Part shown: positions 17,109 to 24,633 of the stretch, in pieces | How the letters are laid out: each line of letters begins with the position of its first letter | Position numbering within the stretch: the stretch's first letter is position 1 | NCBI RefSeq assembly: GCF_900110735.1 | Contig: NZ_FOET01000011.1 | Location: forward strand, 142,817 to 206,816 | Reading direction: 5' to 3' | Length of the DNA: 64,000 nucleotides | DNA from: Streptomyces radiopugnans | Lineage (GTDB): Bacteria > Actinomycetota > Actinomycetes > Streptomycetales > Streptomycetaceae | Translations under genes and position numbers: made by a program | The notes under the pieces: generated by a model | The model's database searches: none | Told to the model about the DNA's origin: nothing | The model's input: the letters and a program-made list of their open reading frames with translations, nothing else

Positions 17109-18818
17109 ATGGGCCTCATGGGGGACAAGGCGAGAGATGAGGGCACGGGGGGCGGTGCGGGCCGCACGGACCTCCGCGACCACCGCGACACGAACGCCAT
17201 CAGCGCGCTCGGCGCCCGGCTGCTGCGCCGGGGCGACCTGGAGGGGGCCGAGCCGTACCTGCGCGCCGCCACCGCCGCCGGCGACCGTGCCGCCGCGAAC
17301 AACCTGGGGGTCCTGCTCCACCAGCTCGGCCAGACCGAGGAGGCCGCCGGTTGGTGGCGGGTCGCCGCCGTCGCCGGTTCGGCGGCCGCCGCCCACTCCC
17401 TGGGCCGCCACCACCGCGAGCGCGGCGACGAGACGGCCGCCGAGTACTGGCTGCGGCAGTCCGCCGAGTCCGGCCACACCCTCGGCGCGTACGCCCTCGC
17501 GGACCTGCTGGAACACCGGGGCGAGGACGGGGCCGAGGAGTGGTACCGGGCCGCCGCCGAGCGCGGCCACCGCGAGGCGGCCTACCGCATCGCGCGGATC
17601 CTGGCGCGCCGTCAGGACGGGGGCGCCGAGGCCGAGCAGTGGTACCGCCAGGCCGCGGCGCGCGGCCACCGGCGTGCCGCCCTGCGGCTGGGCACGCTCC
17701 TGGAGGAGCGCGGCGAGCTGCAGGAGGCGGCCCGCTGGTACCTGACGGCGGCCAAGGACGGGGAGGCGCGCGCCGCGCGGGCCCTGGGCTTCCTGCTGCG
17801 CGACGCGGGCGACACCGACAGTGCCGCCGAGTGGTGGCGCCGCGCGGCCCAGGACGGCGACGGCAGCGCGGCCAACGCCCTGGGCGCGCTGCACGCCGAG
17901 CGCGGCGAGCGGCAGACCGCGGAGCGCTGGTACCGCGTCGCGCTGGAGGCGGGCGACATCAACGGCGCCTTCAACCTCGCGCTGCTGTGCGCGGCCGAGG
18001 GCCGTACCGCCCAGGCCGAGCAGTGGTACCGCCGTGCCGCCTACGCAGGGCACCGCGAGGCCGCCAACGCGCTGGCCGTGCTGCTGCTCCAGCGCGGCGA
18101 CGCGGCGGGGGCGGAGCCGTGGTTCTCCAAGGCCGCCGAAGCCGGCAGCGTGGACGCCGCGTTCAACCTCGGCATCCTGCACGCGGGCCGCGGCGAGGAG
18201 GAGACCGCCCGGCAGTGGTACGAGCAGGCGGCCGCGGCCGGTCACACCGAGGCGGCGCTCCAGGTGGGCATCGCGCTGCTGCGCGAGGGCGATGCCCACA
18301 CCGCCGAGCGGCATCTGCGCCGCGCGGCCGGCGGGGGCAGCGTGGAGGGCGCCTTCCGGCTGGCGGCGCTGCTGGAGCGCCAGGCCCCGACGGCCGACGC
18401 CCTGGACGCGCACGGCCCCCCGGCCGAGTACGAGGAGTGGTACGAGCGGGCCGCCGAGCAGGGGCACCGGCGTGCGCAGGTCCGGCTGGGCATGTGCGCG
18501 GCGGCGCGCGGCGACGTGGTGCGGGCCGCGCACTGGTACCGGGTCGCGGCGGAGGCGGGCAGCAGCAACGGCGCCTTCAATCTGGGCCTGCTGCTGGCCC
18601 GCGAGGGCAGCGAGCCGGAGGCCGCCCTGTGGTGGACGCGCGCGGCCGAGGCCGGCCACGGGCGGGCCGCCCTGCGTCTGGCGCTGCTGAACGCCCGGCG
18701 TGGCGAGCTGGCCGCCGGCCGCCACTGGTGCGCCCGCGCGGTCGAGCTGGGGCCGCCGGAGGTCGCCGAGCGCGCCGCGCGGCTGAGCGAGGCCCTCCAC
18801 GAGGAGCTGACGGCCTGA
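17109..18818 (+). CDS. Sel1/TPR-repeat protein
   Basis: This 569-residue protein is a solenoid of about 14 tandem Sel1-like (TPR-type) repeats of roughly 36 residues, with recurring W-Y/W-W-R-x-A-A-x-x-G-x-x-x-A-x-x-x-L-G-x-L blocks from residue 35 to the end. It has no signal peptide. Such repeats bind protein partners. The gene lies precisely between two initiator tRNA copies. An ATG 9 nt downstream (17118) is an alternative start; neither has a strong ribosome site. Confidence 0.85.
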   Translation: MGLMGDKARDEGTGGGAGRTDLRDHRDTNAISALGARLLRRGDLEGAEPYLRAATAAGDRAAANNLGVLLHQLGQTEEAAGWWRVAAVAGSAAAAHSLGRHHRERGDETAAEYWLRQSAESGHTLGAYALADLLEHRGEDGAEEWYRAAAERGHREAAYRIARILARRQDGGAEAEQWYRQAAARGHRRAALRLGTLLEERGELQEAARWYLTAAKDGEARAARALGFLLRDAGDTDSAAEWWRRAAQDGDGSAANALGALHAERGERQTAERWYRVALEAGDINGAFNLALLCAAEGRTAQAEQWYRRAAYAGHREAANALAVLLLQRGDAAGAEPWFSKAAEAGSVDAAFNLGILHAGRGEEETARQWYEQAAAAGHTEAALQVGIALLREGDAHTAERHLRRAAGGGSVEGAFRLAALLERQAPTADALDAHGPPAEYEEWYERAAEQGHRRAQVRLGMCAAARGDVVRAAHWYRVAAEAGSSNGAFNLGLLLAREGSEPEAALWWTRAAEAGHGRAALRLALLNARRGELAAGRHWCARAVELGPPEVAERAARLSEALHEELTA

Positions 18819-18843
18819 GGCGGGAGCGGGGCACGTCCGCGAT

Positions 18844-18884
18844 TTGCACTGGTCGCCGCGGTGGGGTTAAGGTTGTGAACACAA
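18844..18884 (+). promoter_or_regulatory. Promoter of second initiator tRNA
   Basis: TTGCAC (18844-18849), an 18-bp spacer and TAAGGT (18868-18873) form a recognisable promoter. The palindrome TTGTGAACACAA (18873-18884) follows, as in copy 1. Confidence 0.65.
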
Positions 18885-18887
18885 CGA

Positions 18888-18961
18888 CGCGGGGTGGAGC
18901 AGCTCGGTAGCTCGCTGGGCTCATAACCCAGAGGTCGCAGGTTCAAATCCTGTCCCCGCTA
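18888..18961 (+). tRNA. Initiator tRNA-fMet (CAT), copy 2
   Basis: This is identical in all 74 nt to the copy at 16850, with the same C-U end mismatch, GGG/CCC anticodon stem and CAT anticodon. CCA is not encoded. Confidence 0.95.
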
Positions 18962-18967
18962 CTGATG

Positions 18968-19006
18968 GGCCGGGGCCGGATCCCAATGAGGGATCCGGCC
19001 CCGGCC
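18968..19006. terminator. Terminator of second initiator tRNA
   Basis: A 17-bp perfect inverted repeat (GGCCGGGGCCGGATCCC, loop AATGA) is followed by TTTT, a classical intrinsic terminator. It also separates the tRNA from the convergent catR. Confidence 0.85.
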
Positions 19007-19020
19007 GTTTTCGTGCGGCT

Positions 19021-19096
19021 GCCGTGGATGCCGTGCGAGTGCCGTGCGCGCGATGTCATGAGTGCCGTTCGGTGCCGTGCGTCCGTGCCGTGCCGT
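19021..19096. repeat. Degenerate GCCGTG repeat
   Basis: Six exact GCCGTG hexamers and one GCCGTT lie within 76 bp at irregular spacing, between the tRNA terminator and the end of catR. Confidence 0.5.
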
Positions 19097-19156
19097 GCCC
19101 GGGGCGGGGCATCGGGAGAGCCCCGGAGGCGGCCGGGCCGGCGGGTGGTCGGGCCG

Positions 19157-19573
19157 TCAGGCGGAGGCGCAGGAGGGGCACAGGCCCCGGTAGGTGACCG
19201 TCGCCTCGTCGAGGGTGAATCCGTAGCGCTCCCCTTCCGGGAGCAGGGCCAGCGGGTCGCCGGAGGGGCGGACGTCGCGGATCACGCCGCACCGCGAGCA
19301 CACCAGGTGCTGGTGGGAGTGGTGCGCGTTCGGGTCGTACCGCTTGGCGCGGCCGTCCGTGCTGACCTCGATCACCTCGCCGATCGAGACCAGTTCGCCG
19401 AGGGTGTTGTAGACGGTGGCGCGGGAGATCTCCGGCAGCTTCTCGGCCGCGCGCGCGTGCACCTCGTCGGCGGTGTAGTGGACATGTTCACCATCGAGGA
19501 CCTCGGCGACCACTCGCCGCTGGGCGGTCAGCCGCCAGCCGCGATCCCGGAGACGTTGTAGCAGGTCACTCAT
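19157..19573 (-). CDS. catR: Fur/PerR-family peroxide regulator CatR
   Basis: This 138-residue protein is a Fur-family repressor. The N-terminal winged helix includes R-A-T-V-Y-N-T-L (recognition helix, near residue 52). The metal site H-H-S-H-Q-H is near residues 83-88, and the structural zinc uses two C-x-x-C pairs (C-S-R-C near 93 and C-P-S-C near 132). It is divergent from katA, as in S. coelicolor, where CatR represses catalase until oxidised by peroxide. The predicted mRNA is leaderless. Confidence 0.9.
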   Translation of the reverse strand: MSDLLQRLRDRGWRLTAQRRVVAEVLDGEHVHYTADEVHARAAEKLPEISRATVYNTLGELVSIGEVIEVSTDGRAKRYDPNAHHSHQHLVCSRCGVIRDVRPSGDPLALLPEGERYGFTLDEATVTYRGLCPSCASA

Positions 19574-19579
19574 GTTTCC

Positions 19580-19585
19580 ACCTTA
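19580..19585 (-). promoter_or_regulatory. catR -10 element, predicted leaderless start
   Basis: On the minus strand TAAGGT ends 6 nt before the catR ATG. The AAGGTGG here could also be read as a ribosome site, so leaderless initiation is not certain. Confidence 0.5.
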
Positions 19586-19631
19586 GCAGCGCGTGTCCAT
19601 GGCCGGATCGTGTACGGTCTTCATTGTCTTC

Positions 19632-19659
19632 TTGACTTAGACATTGTCCAATGTAGGAT
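19632..19659 (+). promoter_or_regulatory. katA promoter with CatR-type operator
   Basis: TTGACT (19632-19637) and TAGGAT (19654-19659) are separated by 16 bp. The spacer contains the perfect palindrome ACATTG-TC-CAATGT (19641-19654), placed to block polymerase. CatR is the natural candidate to bind it. Confidence 0.65.
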
Positions 19660-19706
19660 CGCGTTCGGCTCAAGCCAAGGGGACAGGACATATTCAGGAG
19701 GCGCAT

Positions 19707-21173
19707 GTGACTGCCCAGATCGAGAACACCGGGCCGCTGACCACGGAGGCCGGTGCTCCCGTCGCGGACAACCAGAACAGCGAGACCGCCGGTTCGGGCG
19801 GCCCGGTCCTGGTCCAGGACCAGCTCCTGCTGGAGAAGCTCGCCCACTTCAACCGCGAGCGCATCCCCGAGCGGGTCGTCCACGCCCGCGGTGCGGGCGC
19901 CTACGGCACCTTCACCGTCACCGCCGACGTGACGAAGTACACCCGGGCGAAGTTCCTCTCCGAGATCGGCAAGGAGACCGAGGTCTTCCTGCGCTTCTCG
20001 ACCGTCGCCGGCAACCTGGGCGCGGCCGACGCGGTGCGCGACCCGCGCGGCTTCGCGGTGAAGTTCTACACCGAGGAGGGCAACTACGACCTCGTCGGCA
20101 ACAACACCCCGGTGTTCTTCATCAAGGACGCCATCAAGTTCCCCGACTTCATCCACACCCAGAAGCGCGACCCGTACACCGGCTCCCAGGAGGCCGACAA
20201 CGTCTGGGACTTCTGGAGCCTGAGCCCGGAGTCCACCCACCAGGTGACCTGGCTCTTCGGCGACCGCGGCATCCCGGCCTCCTACCGCCACATGGACGGC
20301 TTCGGCTCGCACACCTTCCAGTGGAACAACGAGGCCGGCGAGGTCTTCTGGGTCAAGTACCACTTCAAGACCGACCAGGGCATCAAGTGCCTCACCCAGG
20401 ACGAGGCCGACGTCCTGGCGGGCAAGGACCCCGACAGCCACCAGCGCGACCTGCGCGAGTCCATCGAGCGCGGCGACTACCCGAGCTGGACCGTCGGCGT
20501 CCAGATCATGCCGGCTGCCGAGGCGGCGAACTACCGCTTCAACCCGTTCGACCTGACCAAGGTCTGGCCGCACGCGGACTACCCGGTCATCGAGATCGGC
20601 AAGCTGGAGCTGAACCGCAACCCGCAGAACATCTTCGCCGAGGTCGAGCAGTCGATCTTCTCCCCGCACCACTTCGTGCCGGGCATCGGTCCCTCCCCGG
20701 ACAAGATGCTCCAGGGCCGGCTGTTCGCCTACGGCGACGCGCACCGCTACCGGGTGGGCATCAACGCCGACCAGCTGCCGGTGAACCGCCCGCACGCCAC
20801 CGAGGCCCGCAGCCACGGCCGCGACGGCTTCATGTACGACGGCCGCCACGGCGGGGCGAAGAACTACGAGCCCAACAGCTTCGGCGGCCCGAACGAGACC
20901 GGCCGCGCGCTGTGGCAGCCGGTCCCGGTCGCCGGCACCACCGGTGACATCCCCGCCCCCTCGCACGCCGAGGACAACGACTTCGTCCAGGCGGGCAACC
21001 TCTACCGCCTGATGACGGAGGAGGAGAAGGGGCGCCTGATCGACAACCTGGCGGGCTTCATCGCGAAGGTCTCGCGCGACGACATCGTCAAGCGGGCCAT
21101 CGAGAACTTCCGCCAGGCCGACGAGGACTACGGCAGGAGGCTGGAGGCCGCGGTCAAGGCCCTGCGCGGCTGA
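19707..21173 (+). CDS. katA: Monofunctional heme catalase
   Basis: This 488-residue small-subunit catalase breaks hydrogen peroxide into water and oxygen. Catalytic His is in R-V-V-H-A-R-G-A-G-A near residue 64, the distal Asn in the G-N-N-T-P-V-F-F-I block near residue 135, and the proximal heme Tyr in R-L-F-A-Y-G-D near residue 346. The GTG at 19707 is preceded by AGGAGG at 5 nt. It is divergent from catR and ends at a terminator hairpin. Confidence 0.95.
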   Translation: MTAQIENTGPLTTEAGAPVADNQNSETAGSGGPVLVQDQLLLEKLAHFNRERIPERVVHARGAGAYGTFTVTADVTKYTRAKFLSEIGKETEVFLRFSTVAGNLGAADAVRDPRGFAVKFYTEEGNYDLVGNNTPVFFIKDAIKFPDFIHTQKRDPYTGSQEADNVWDFWSLSPESTHQVTWLFGDRGIPASYRHMDGFGSHTFQWNNEAGEVFWVKYHFKTDQGIKCLTQDEADVLAGKDPDSHQRDLRESIERGDYPSWTVGVQIMPAAEAANYRFNPFDLTKVWPHADYPVIEIGKLELNRNPQNIFAEVEQSIFSPHHFVPGIGPSPDKMLQGRLFAYGDAHRYRVGINADQLPVNRPHATEARSHGRDGFMYDGRHGGAKNYEPNSFGGPNETGRALWQPVPVAGTTGDIPAPSHAEDNDFVQAGNLYRLMTEEEKGRLIDNLAGFIAKVSRDDIVKRAIENFRQADEDYGRRLEAAVKALRG

Positions 21174-21198
21174 CCCATCGGCTCCTCGCCGTACGAAC

Positions 21199-21237
21199 CC
21201 GGAGGGACCGGACGCCAGTGGGCTCCGGTCCCTCCGG
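21199..21237. terminator. Terminator between katA and CBS gene
   Basis: A 14-bp perfect inverted repeat (CCGGAGGGACCGGA, 11-nt loop) lies between convergent genes. Confidence 0.75.
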
Positions 21238-21263
21238 TGCGCTCGGGGCGGGGGCGGCCGCCC

Positions 21264-21686
21264 TCAGGCGGCCACCGTGCCGGCGGGTGCGGCCGGCACG
21301 TCCCCGAGGGCCGAGGACCAGCAGCGGACGATGTCGCGCACCGACACCACCCCCACCGGCTCCCGGTCGTCGAGCACGATCAGATGGCGGAACCCGCCGC
21401 GGGTCATGGCCAGTGCGGCGTCCTCGAGGGTCCAGCCGGGGGCGGCGAAGACCACGTCGGTGGTGGTGTGCAGATGCGCGGGTTCCCGGTCGGGATCCTG
21501 CCCGGCCCCGACGGAGTTGAGGATGTCGCGTTCGGTGAGGATGCCGACGCCGCCGGCGTCGGGGTCGAGGACGACGGCGGCGCCGACCCGACGGGCCGAC
21601 ATCAGCCGGGCGGCCTGGCGGAGGGTGTGGGCGGGGCCGATGGTGAGAACCACTGTGCTCATGGCGTCACGGACGAGGGTGGTCAT
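21264..21686 (-). CDS. CBS-pair domain protein
   Basis: This 140-residue protein is a stand-alone pair of CBS domains (about residues 5-60 and 72-125), which usually bind adenine nucleotides and sense energy state. Typical strings are G-I-L-T-E-R-D-I and V-G-V-V-S-V-R-D-I. The ATG at 21686 is used; a strong AGGAGG lies 14 nt upstream, which is longer than usual, so a GTG start a few codons earlier is possible. No effector domain is attached. Confidence 0.8.
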   Translation of the reverse strand: MTTLVRDAMSTVVLTIGPAHTLRQAARLMSARRVGAAVVLDPDAGGVGILTERDILNSVGAGQDPDREPAHLHTTTDVVFAAPGWTLEDAALAMTRGGFRHLIVLDDREPVGVVSVRDIVRCWSSALGDVPAAPAGTVAA

Positions 21687-21864
21687 GGCGGTTGGTGCCA
21701 CCTCCTTGGCGAAACCCGCGCTGGAGAAGGGATTCACAAGCTCACAAGCGGGCGGATTCTCATGTTCACATGCCGCCGGAGCCGCAACAAGGGGCGTGCG
21801 GAGGTGAGTTGGCAGTAAGCCGGCGCTGGGTCCGGCGAGGTCCAGCGGTACGCCCGGCCGCCGG

Positions 21865-22659
21865 TCAGTCGCCGATGTAGGCGAGCAGGTCTTCGTGGAG
21901 CAGCCCGTTGGAGGCCGCCGCGTTCCCGCTGTGCGGGCCCTCGCGCCCGTCCAGACCGGTGAAGGTGCCGCCCGCCTCCTGGACGACGATCGCGTTCGCC
22001 GCCATGTCCCACAGCGACAGCTCCGGCTCCGCGCACATGTCCACCGACCCCTCGGCGACCATCATGTACGGCCAGAAGTCGCCGTAGCCGCGGGTGCGCC
22101 AGCAGTCCCGGGTCAGGTCGAGGAAGCCGCCGAGCTTGCCGCGCTCCTCCCAGCCGCCGAGCGAGGAGAACGCGAACGAGGCGTCCTGCACCCGGGCCAC
22201 CCGCGAGACCGACAGCCGGGTCGCGGACGTCAGGCTGCGGCCGGTGTACGCGCCGGCGCCCAGCGCAGCCCACCAGCGCCGGTTCAGGGCCGGGGCCGAC
22301 ACCACGCCGACCACCGGGCGGTCGCCCTCCTCGGTCCGCTCCATCAGCGCGATCAGTGTGGCCCACACCGGGACGCCGCGCACGTAGTTCTTGGTGCCGT
22401 CGATGGGGTCGACGACCCAGCGGCGCGGCCCGCGTCCCTCGCTGCCGAACTCCTCGCCCAGCACCGCGTCGCGCGGCCGCGCCCGCTGCAGGGAGGTGCG
22501 GATCAGCTCCTCGGCCGCCTTGTCGGCCTCGCTCACCGGCGTCATGTCGGGTTTGGTCTCGACCTTGAGGTCGAGGGCCTTGAACCGCTCCATCGTCGTG
22601 GCGTCGGCGGTGTCGGCCAGCACGTGGGCGAGACGCAGGTCATCGTGGTAGTCGGGCAT
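21865..22659 (-). CDS. hisN: Histidinol-phosphatase, inositol-monophosphatase family (HisN)
   Basis: This 264-residue Mg2+-dependent phosphatase belongs to the inositol-monophosphatase superfamily. Metal motifs are G-E-E-F near residue 69 and W-V-V-D-P-I-D-G-T-K near residue 82, with W-D-M-A-A-N near residue 219. Streptomyces use this type (HisN) for histidinol-phosphate dephosphorylation, so histidine biosynthesis is the likely role; an inositol or other sugar-phosphate substrate is the alternative. The start is predicted leaderless. Confidence 0.85.
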   Translation of the reverse strand: MPDYHDDLRLAHVLADTADATTMERFKALDLKVETKPDMTPVSEADKAAEELIRTSLQRARPRDAVLGEEFGSEGRGPRRWVVDPIDGTKNYVRGVPVWATLIALMERTEEGDRPVVGVVSAPALNRRWWAALGAGAYTGRSLTSATRLSVSRVARVQDASFAFSSLGGWEERGKLGGFLDLTRDCWRTRGYGDFWPYMMVAEGSVDMCAEPELSLWDMAANAIVVQEAGGTFTGLDGREGPHSGNAAASNGLLHEDLLAYIGD

Positions 22660-22665
22660 GGACGA

Positions 22666-22671
22666 ACAGTA
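22666..22671 (-). promoter_or_regulatory. hisN -10 element, predicted leaderless start
   Basis: On the minus strand TACTGT ends exactly 6 nt before the ATG at 22659. Confidence 0.5.
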
Positions 22672-22819
22672 TCCAGCGGTGCGGCCGGCCAGCCACACGG
22701 GAGTGGCCAACCGGGTGTGCGGGCGTACACCCGCGGCGGTGAGGCGGTGCGAGGCGTCTTGACACCCTCCGCGACCGCACCGATGCTGTGCGCCACCCGC
22801 CGCGTCCGGGGAGGCGTTG

Positions 22820-23539
22820 ATGACCTCGGTGATGCCCTCTGCCGGAGACTCCGCCGGAAGTCCTGCCGGAAGCCTCGCCGGAAGCCGTGCCGGAACCCCT
22901 GCCGCGGGTTCCGCCGGGCCGGCCGCGGCGGCCGTGCCGCAGCCTCCGGCGCGCCAGGCACTGCTGCGCGCCGCCCGCGCCGCCCTCTCCGACAGACCGT
23001 GGCCCCGTGTCCGCATGGTCGAGGTCGCCGCGGCGGCGGGCTTCTCCCGCCAGACCCTCTACAGCGAGTTCGGCTCCAAGGAGGGGCTGGGCACGGCCCT
23101 GGTGGCCCGCGAGCTGGAGGCCTTCCTCGACCGCACCGCCCGTGCCGCGCAGCGGGCGGCGCGGACCGCCGCCGACCCGGCCGACGCCCCCGTCGCGGGC
23201 TGCGCCGCGGCGGCCGTCTCGGTGGTGCGCACCGCCCACCGCGACCCGCTGGTGCGCGCCGCGCTCACCGGCTGCTGGGAGTCCCGGCTGCCCCCGCCCG
23301 GACCCGAGCCGGACCGGGCGGGGGCGAGACTGCGCGACCGTACCGCCGCCGCGCTGGTGTCCGCCGGGGCGGCCGCCGGTCACGGCGCGGCCGGCCCCGC
23401 CGCGCTGCGCCACGCCTGCGAGGTGGGCCTGCGGCTGGCGCTGTCCTATGTCGTCGCGCCCTGCGACGGCCCGCCCGAGGCGACGGAGGAGGCCGCGGGC
23501 GCCCACGTCACCCAGGTGCTGCGGGCACTGCTCGGCTGA
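22820..23539 (+). CDS. TetR-family transcriptional regulator
   Basis: This 239-residue regulator has a TetR DNA-binding domain at about residues 45-95, with the helix-turn-helix V-E-V-A-A-A-A-G-F-S-R-Q-T-L-Y-S-E-F. The ligand domain is Ala-rich and gives no clue to the inducer. The first 40 residues are an unusual Ala-Gly-Ser/Pro tract encoded by an imperfect GCCGGAAGC repeat. GGGGAGG lies 5 nt before the ATG. No obvious target gene is adjacent: hisN is divergent and rsgA convergent. Confidence 0.85.
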   Translation: MTSVMPSAGDSAGSPAGSLAGSRAGTPAAGSAGPAAAAVPQPPARQALLRAARAALSDRPWPRVRMVEVAAAAGFSRQTLYSEFGSKEGLGTALVARELEAFLDRTARAAQRAARTAADPADAPVAGCAAAAVSVVRTAHRDPLVRAALTGCWESRLPPPGPEPDRAGARLRDRTAAALVSAGAAAGHGAAGPAALRHACEVGLRLALSYVVAPCDGPPEATEEAAGAHVTQVLRALLG

Positions 23540-23584
23540 GCCCGCGGCCGGACGGCCGGGCCGGGCGGGCGCGGCGTACCGGGG

Positions 23585-24619
23585 TCAGTCGCCCTCCCGG
23601 CGCTCCCGTGTGGCCAGCAGGCGGCGCAGGGAGAACAGCCGGGCCGGATCCGCGTGGCCGTCGGCGACCCAGGAGTCCAGCGCGCAGTCCGGCTCGTCGT
23701 GGCTGCAGGCGCGCGGGCAGCCGTCCGTGCCCGGTACCAGGTCCGGGAAGGCGAGGATCACCCGGGACGGATCGACGTGGTTCAGGCCGAAGGACCGCAC
23801 ACCCGGGGTGTCGATCACCCAGCCGCCCTCCGCCGGCGGCGGGAAGGAGACCTCGCCGGGCAGCGGCAGCGCCAGCGCCGAGGTCGTGGTGTGGCGGCCG
23901 CGCCCGGTGACCGCGTTGACCCGGCCCGTCGCCCGCCGGCGGTCGGGCGGGACGAGCGCGTTGACCAGGGTGGTCTTGCCGACCCCGGAGTGGCCCACGA
24001 AGGCGGTGGTCCGGCCCCACAGGAACTCGCGCACCCGGTCGGCGGCGGCGCCGTCGGCCAGCTCGTCGCGGTCGGTCACCACATGCCGGACCCCCAGCGG
24101 GGCGTACGTCTCAAGCAGCGCGTCGGGCGGCGCCAGGTCCGACTTGGTGAGGACCAGCAGCGGTTCGAGGCCCGCGTCGTAGGCGGCCACCAGGCAGCGG
24201 TCGACCAGCCGGGGGCGGGGCTCGGGGTCGGCCAGGGCGGTGACGATGGCGAGCTGGTCGGCGTTGGCGACGACGACCCGCTCGTAGGGGTCGTTGTCGT
24301 CGGCGGTGCGCCTCAGCACCGAGGAACGCTCCTCGACCCGCACGATCCGCGCCAGGGTGTCCCTGGCGCCCGACAGATCGCCGACGACCGCCACCCGGTC
24401 GCCGACCACGACGCCCTTGCGGCCCAGCTCGCGGGCCTTCATGGCGGTGACCGTGCGGCCGTCCACCAGGCAGGTGATCCGGCCCCGGTCGACGGTCAGG
24501 ACGAAGCCGGAGGCGGCGTCCTCGTGCTTGGGCCGGATGCTGGTGCGCGGGCGGCTGCCCCGGCGGCCCGGGCGGATCCGGATGTCGTCCTCGTCGGTGT
24601 GCTTGCCGTAGCGGCGCAT
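23585..24619 (-). CDS. rsgA: Ribosome small-subunit-dependent GTPase RsgA
   Basis: This 344-residue circularly permuted GTPase helps mature the 30S subunit. An OB-fold occupies about residues 35-100. The G4 motif (T-K-S-D) near residue 157 comes before the Walker A G-H-S-G-V-G-K-T-T near residue 207 and the D-T-P-G motif near residue 267, which is the permuted order. The C-terminal zinc site C-P-R-A-C-S-H-x5-C-A is near residue 300. It starts 14 nt after aroA and forms an operon with it. Confidence 0.92.
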   Translation of the reverse strand: MRRYGKHTDEDDIRIRPGRRGSRPRTSIRPKHEDAASGFVLTVDRGRITCLVDGRTVTAMKARELGRKGVVVGDRVAVVGDLSGARDTLARIVRVEERSSVLRRTADDNDPYERVVVANADQLAIVTALADPEPRPRLVDRCLVAAYDAGLEPLLVLTKSDLAPPDALLETYAPLGVRHVVTDRDELADGAAADRVREFLWGRTTAFVGHSGVGKTTLVNALVPPDRRRATGRVNAVTGRGRHTTTSALALPLPGEVSFPPPAEGGWVIDTPGVRSFGLNHVDPSRVILAFPDLVPGTDGCPRACSHDEPDCALDSWVADGHADPARLFSLRRLLATRERREGD

Positions 24620-24633
24620 GGCGGATCCGCCTC

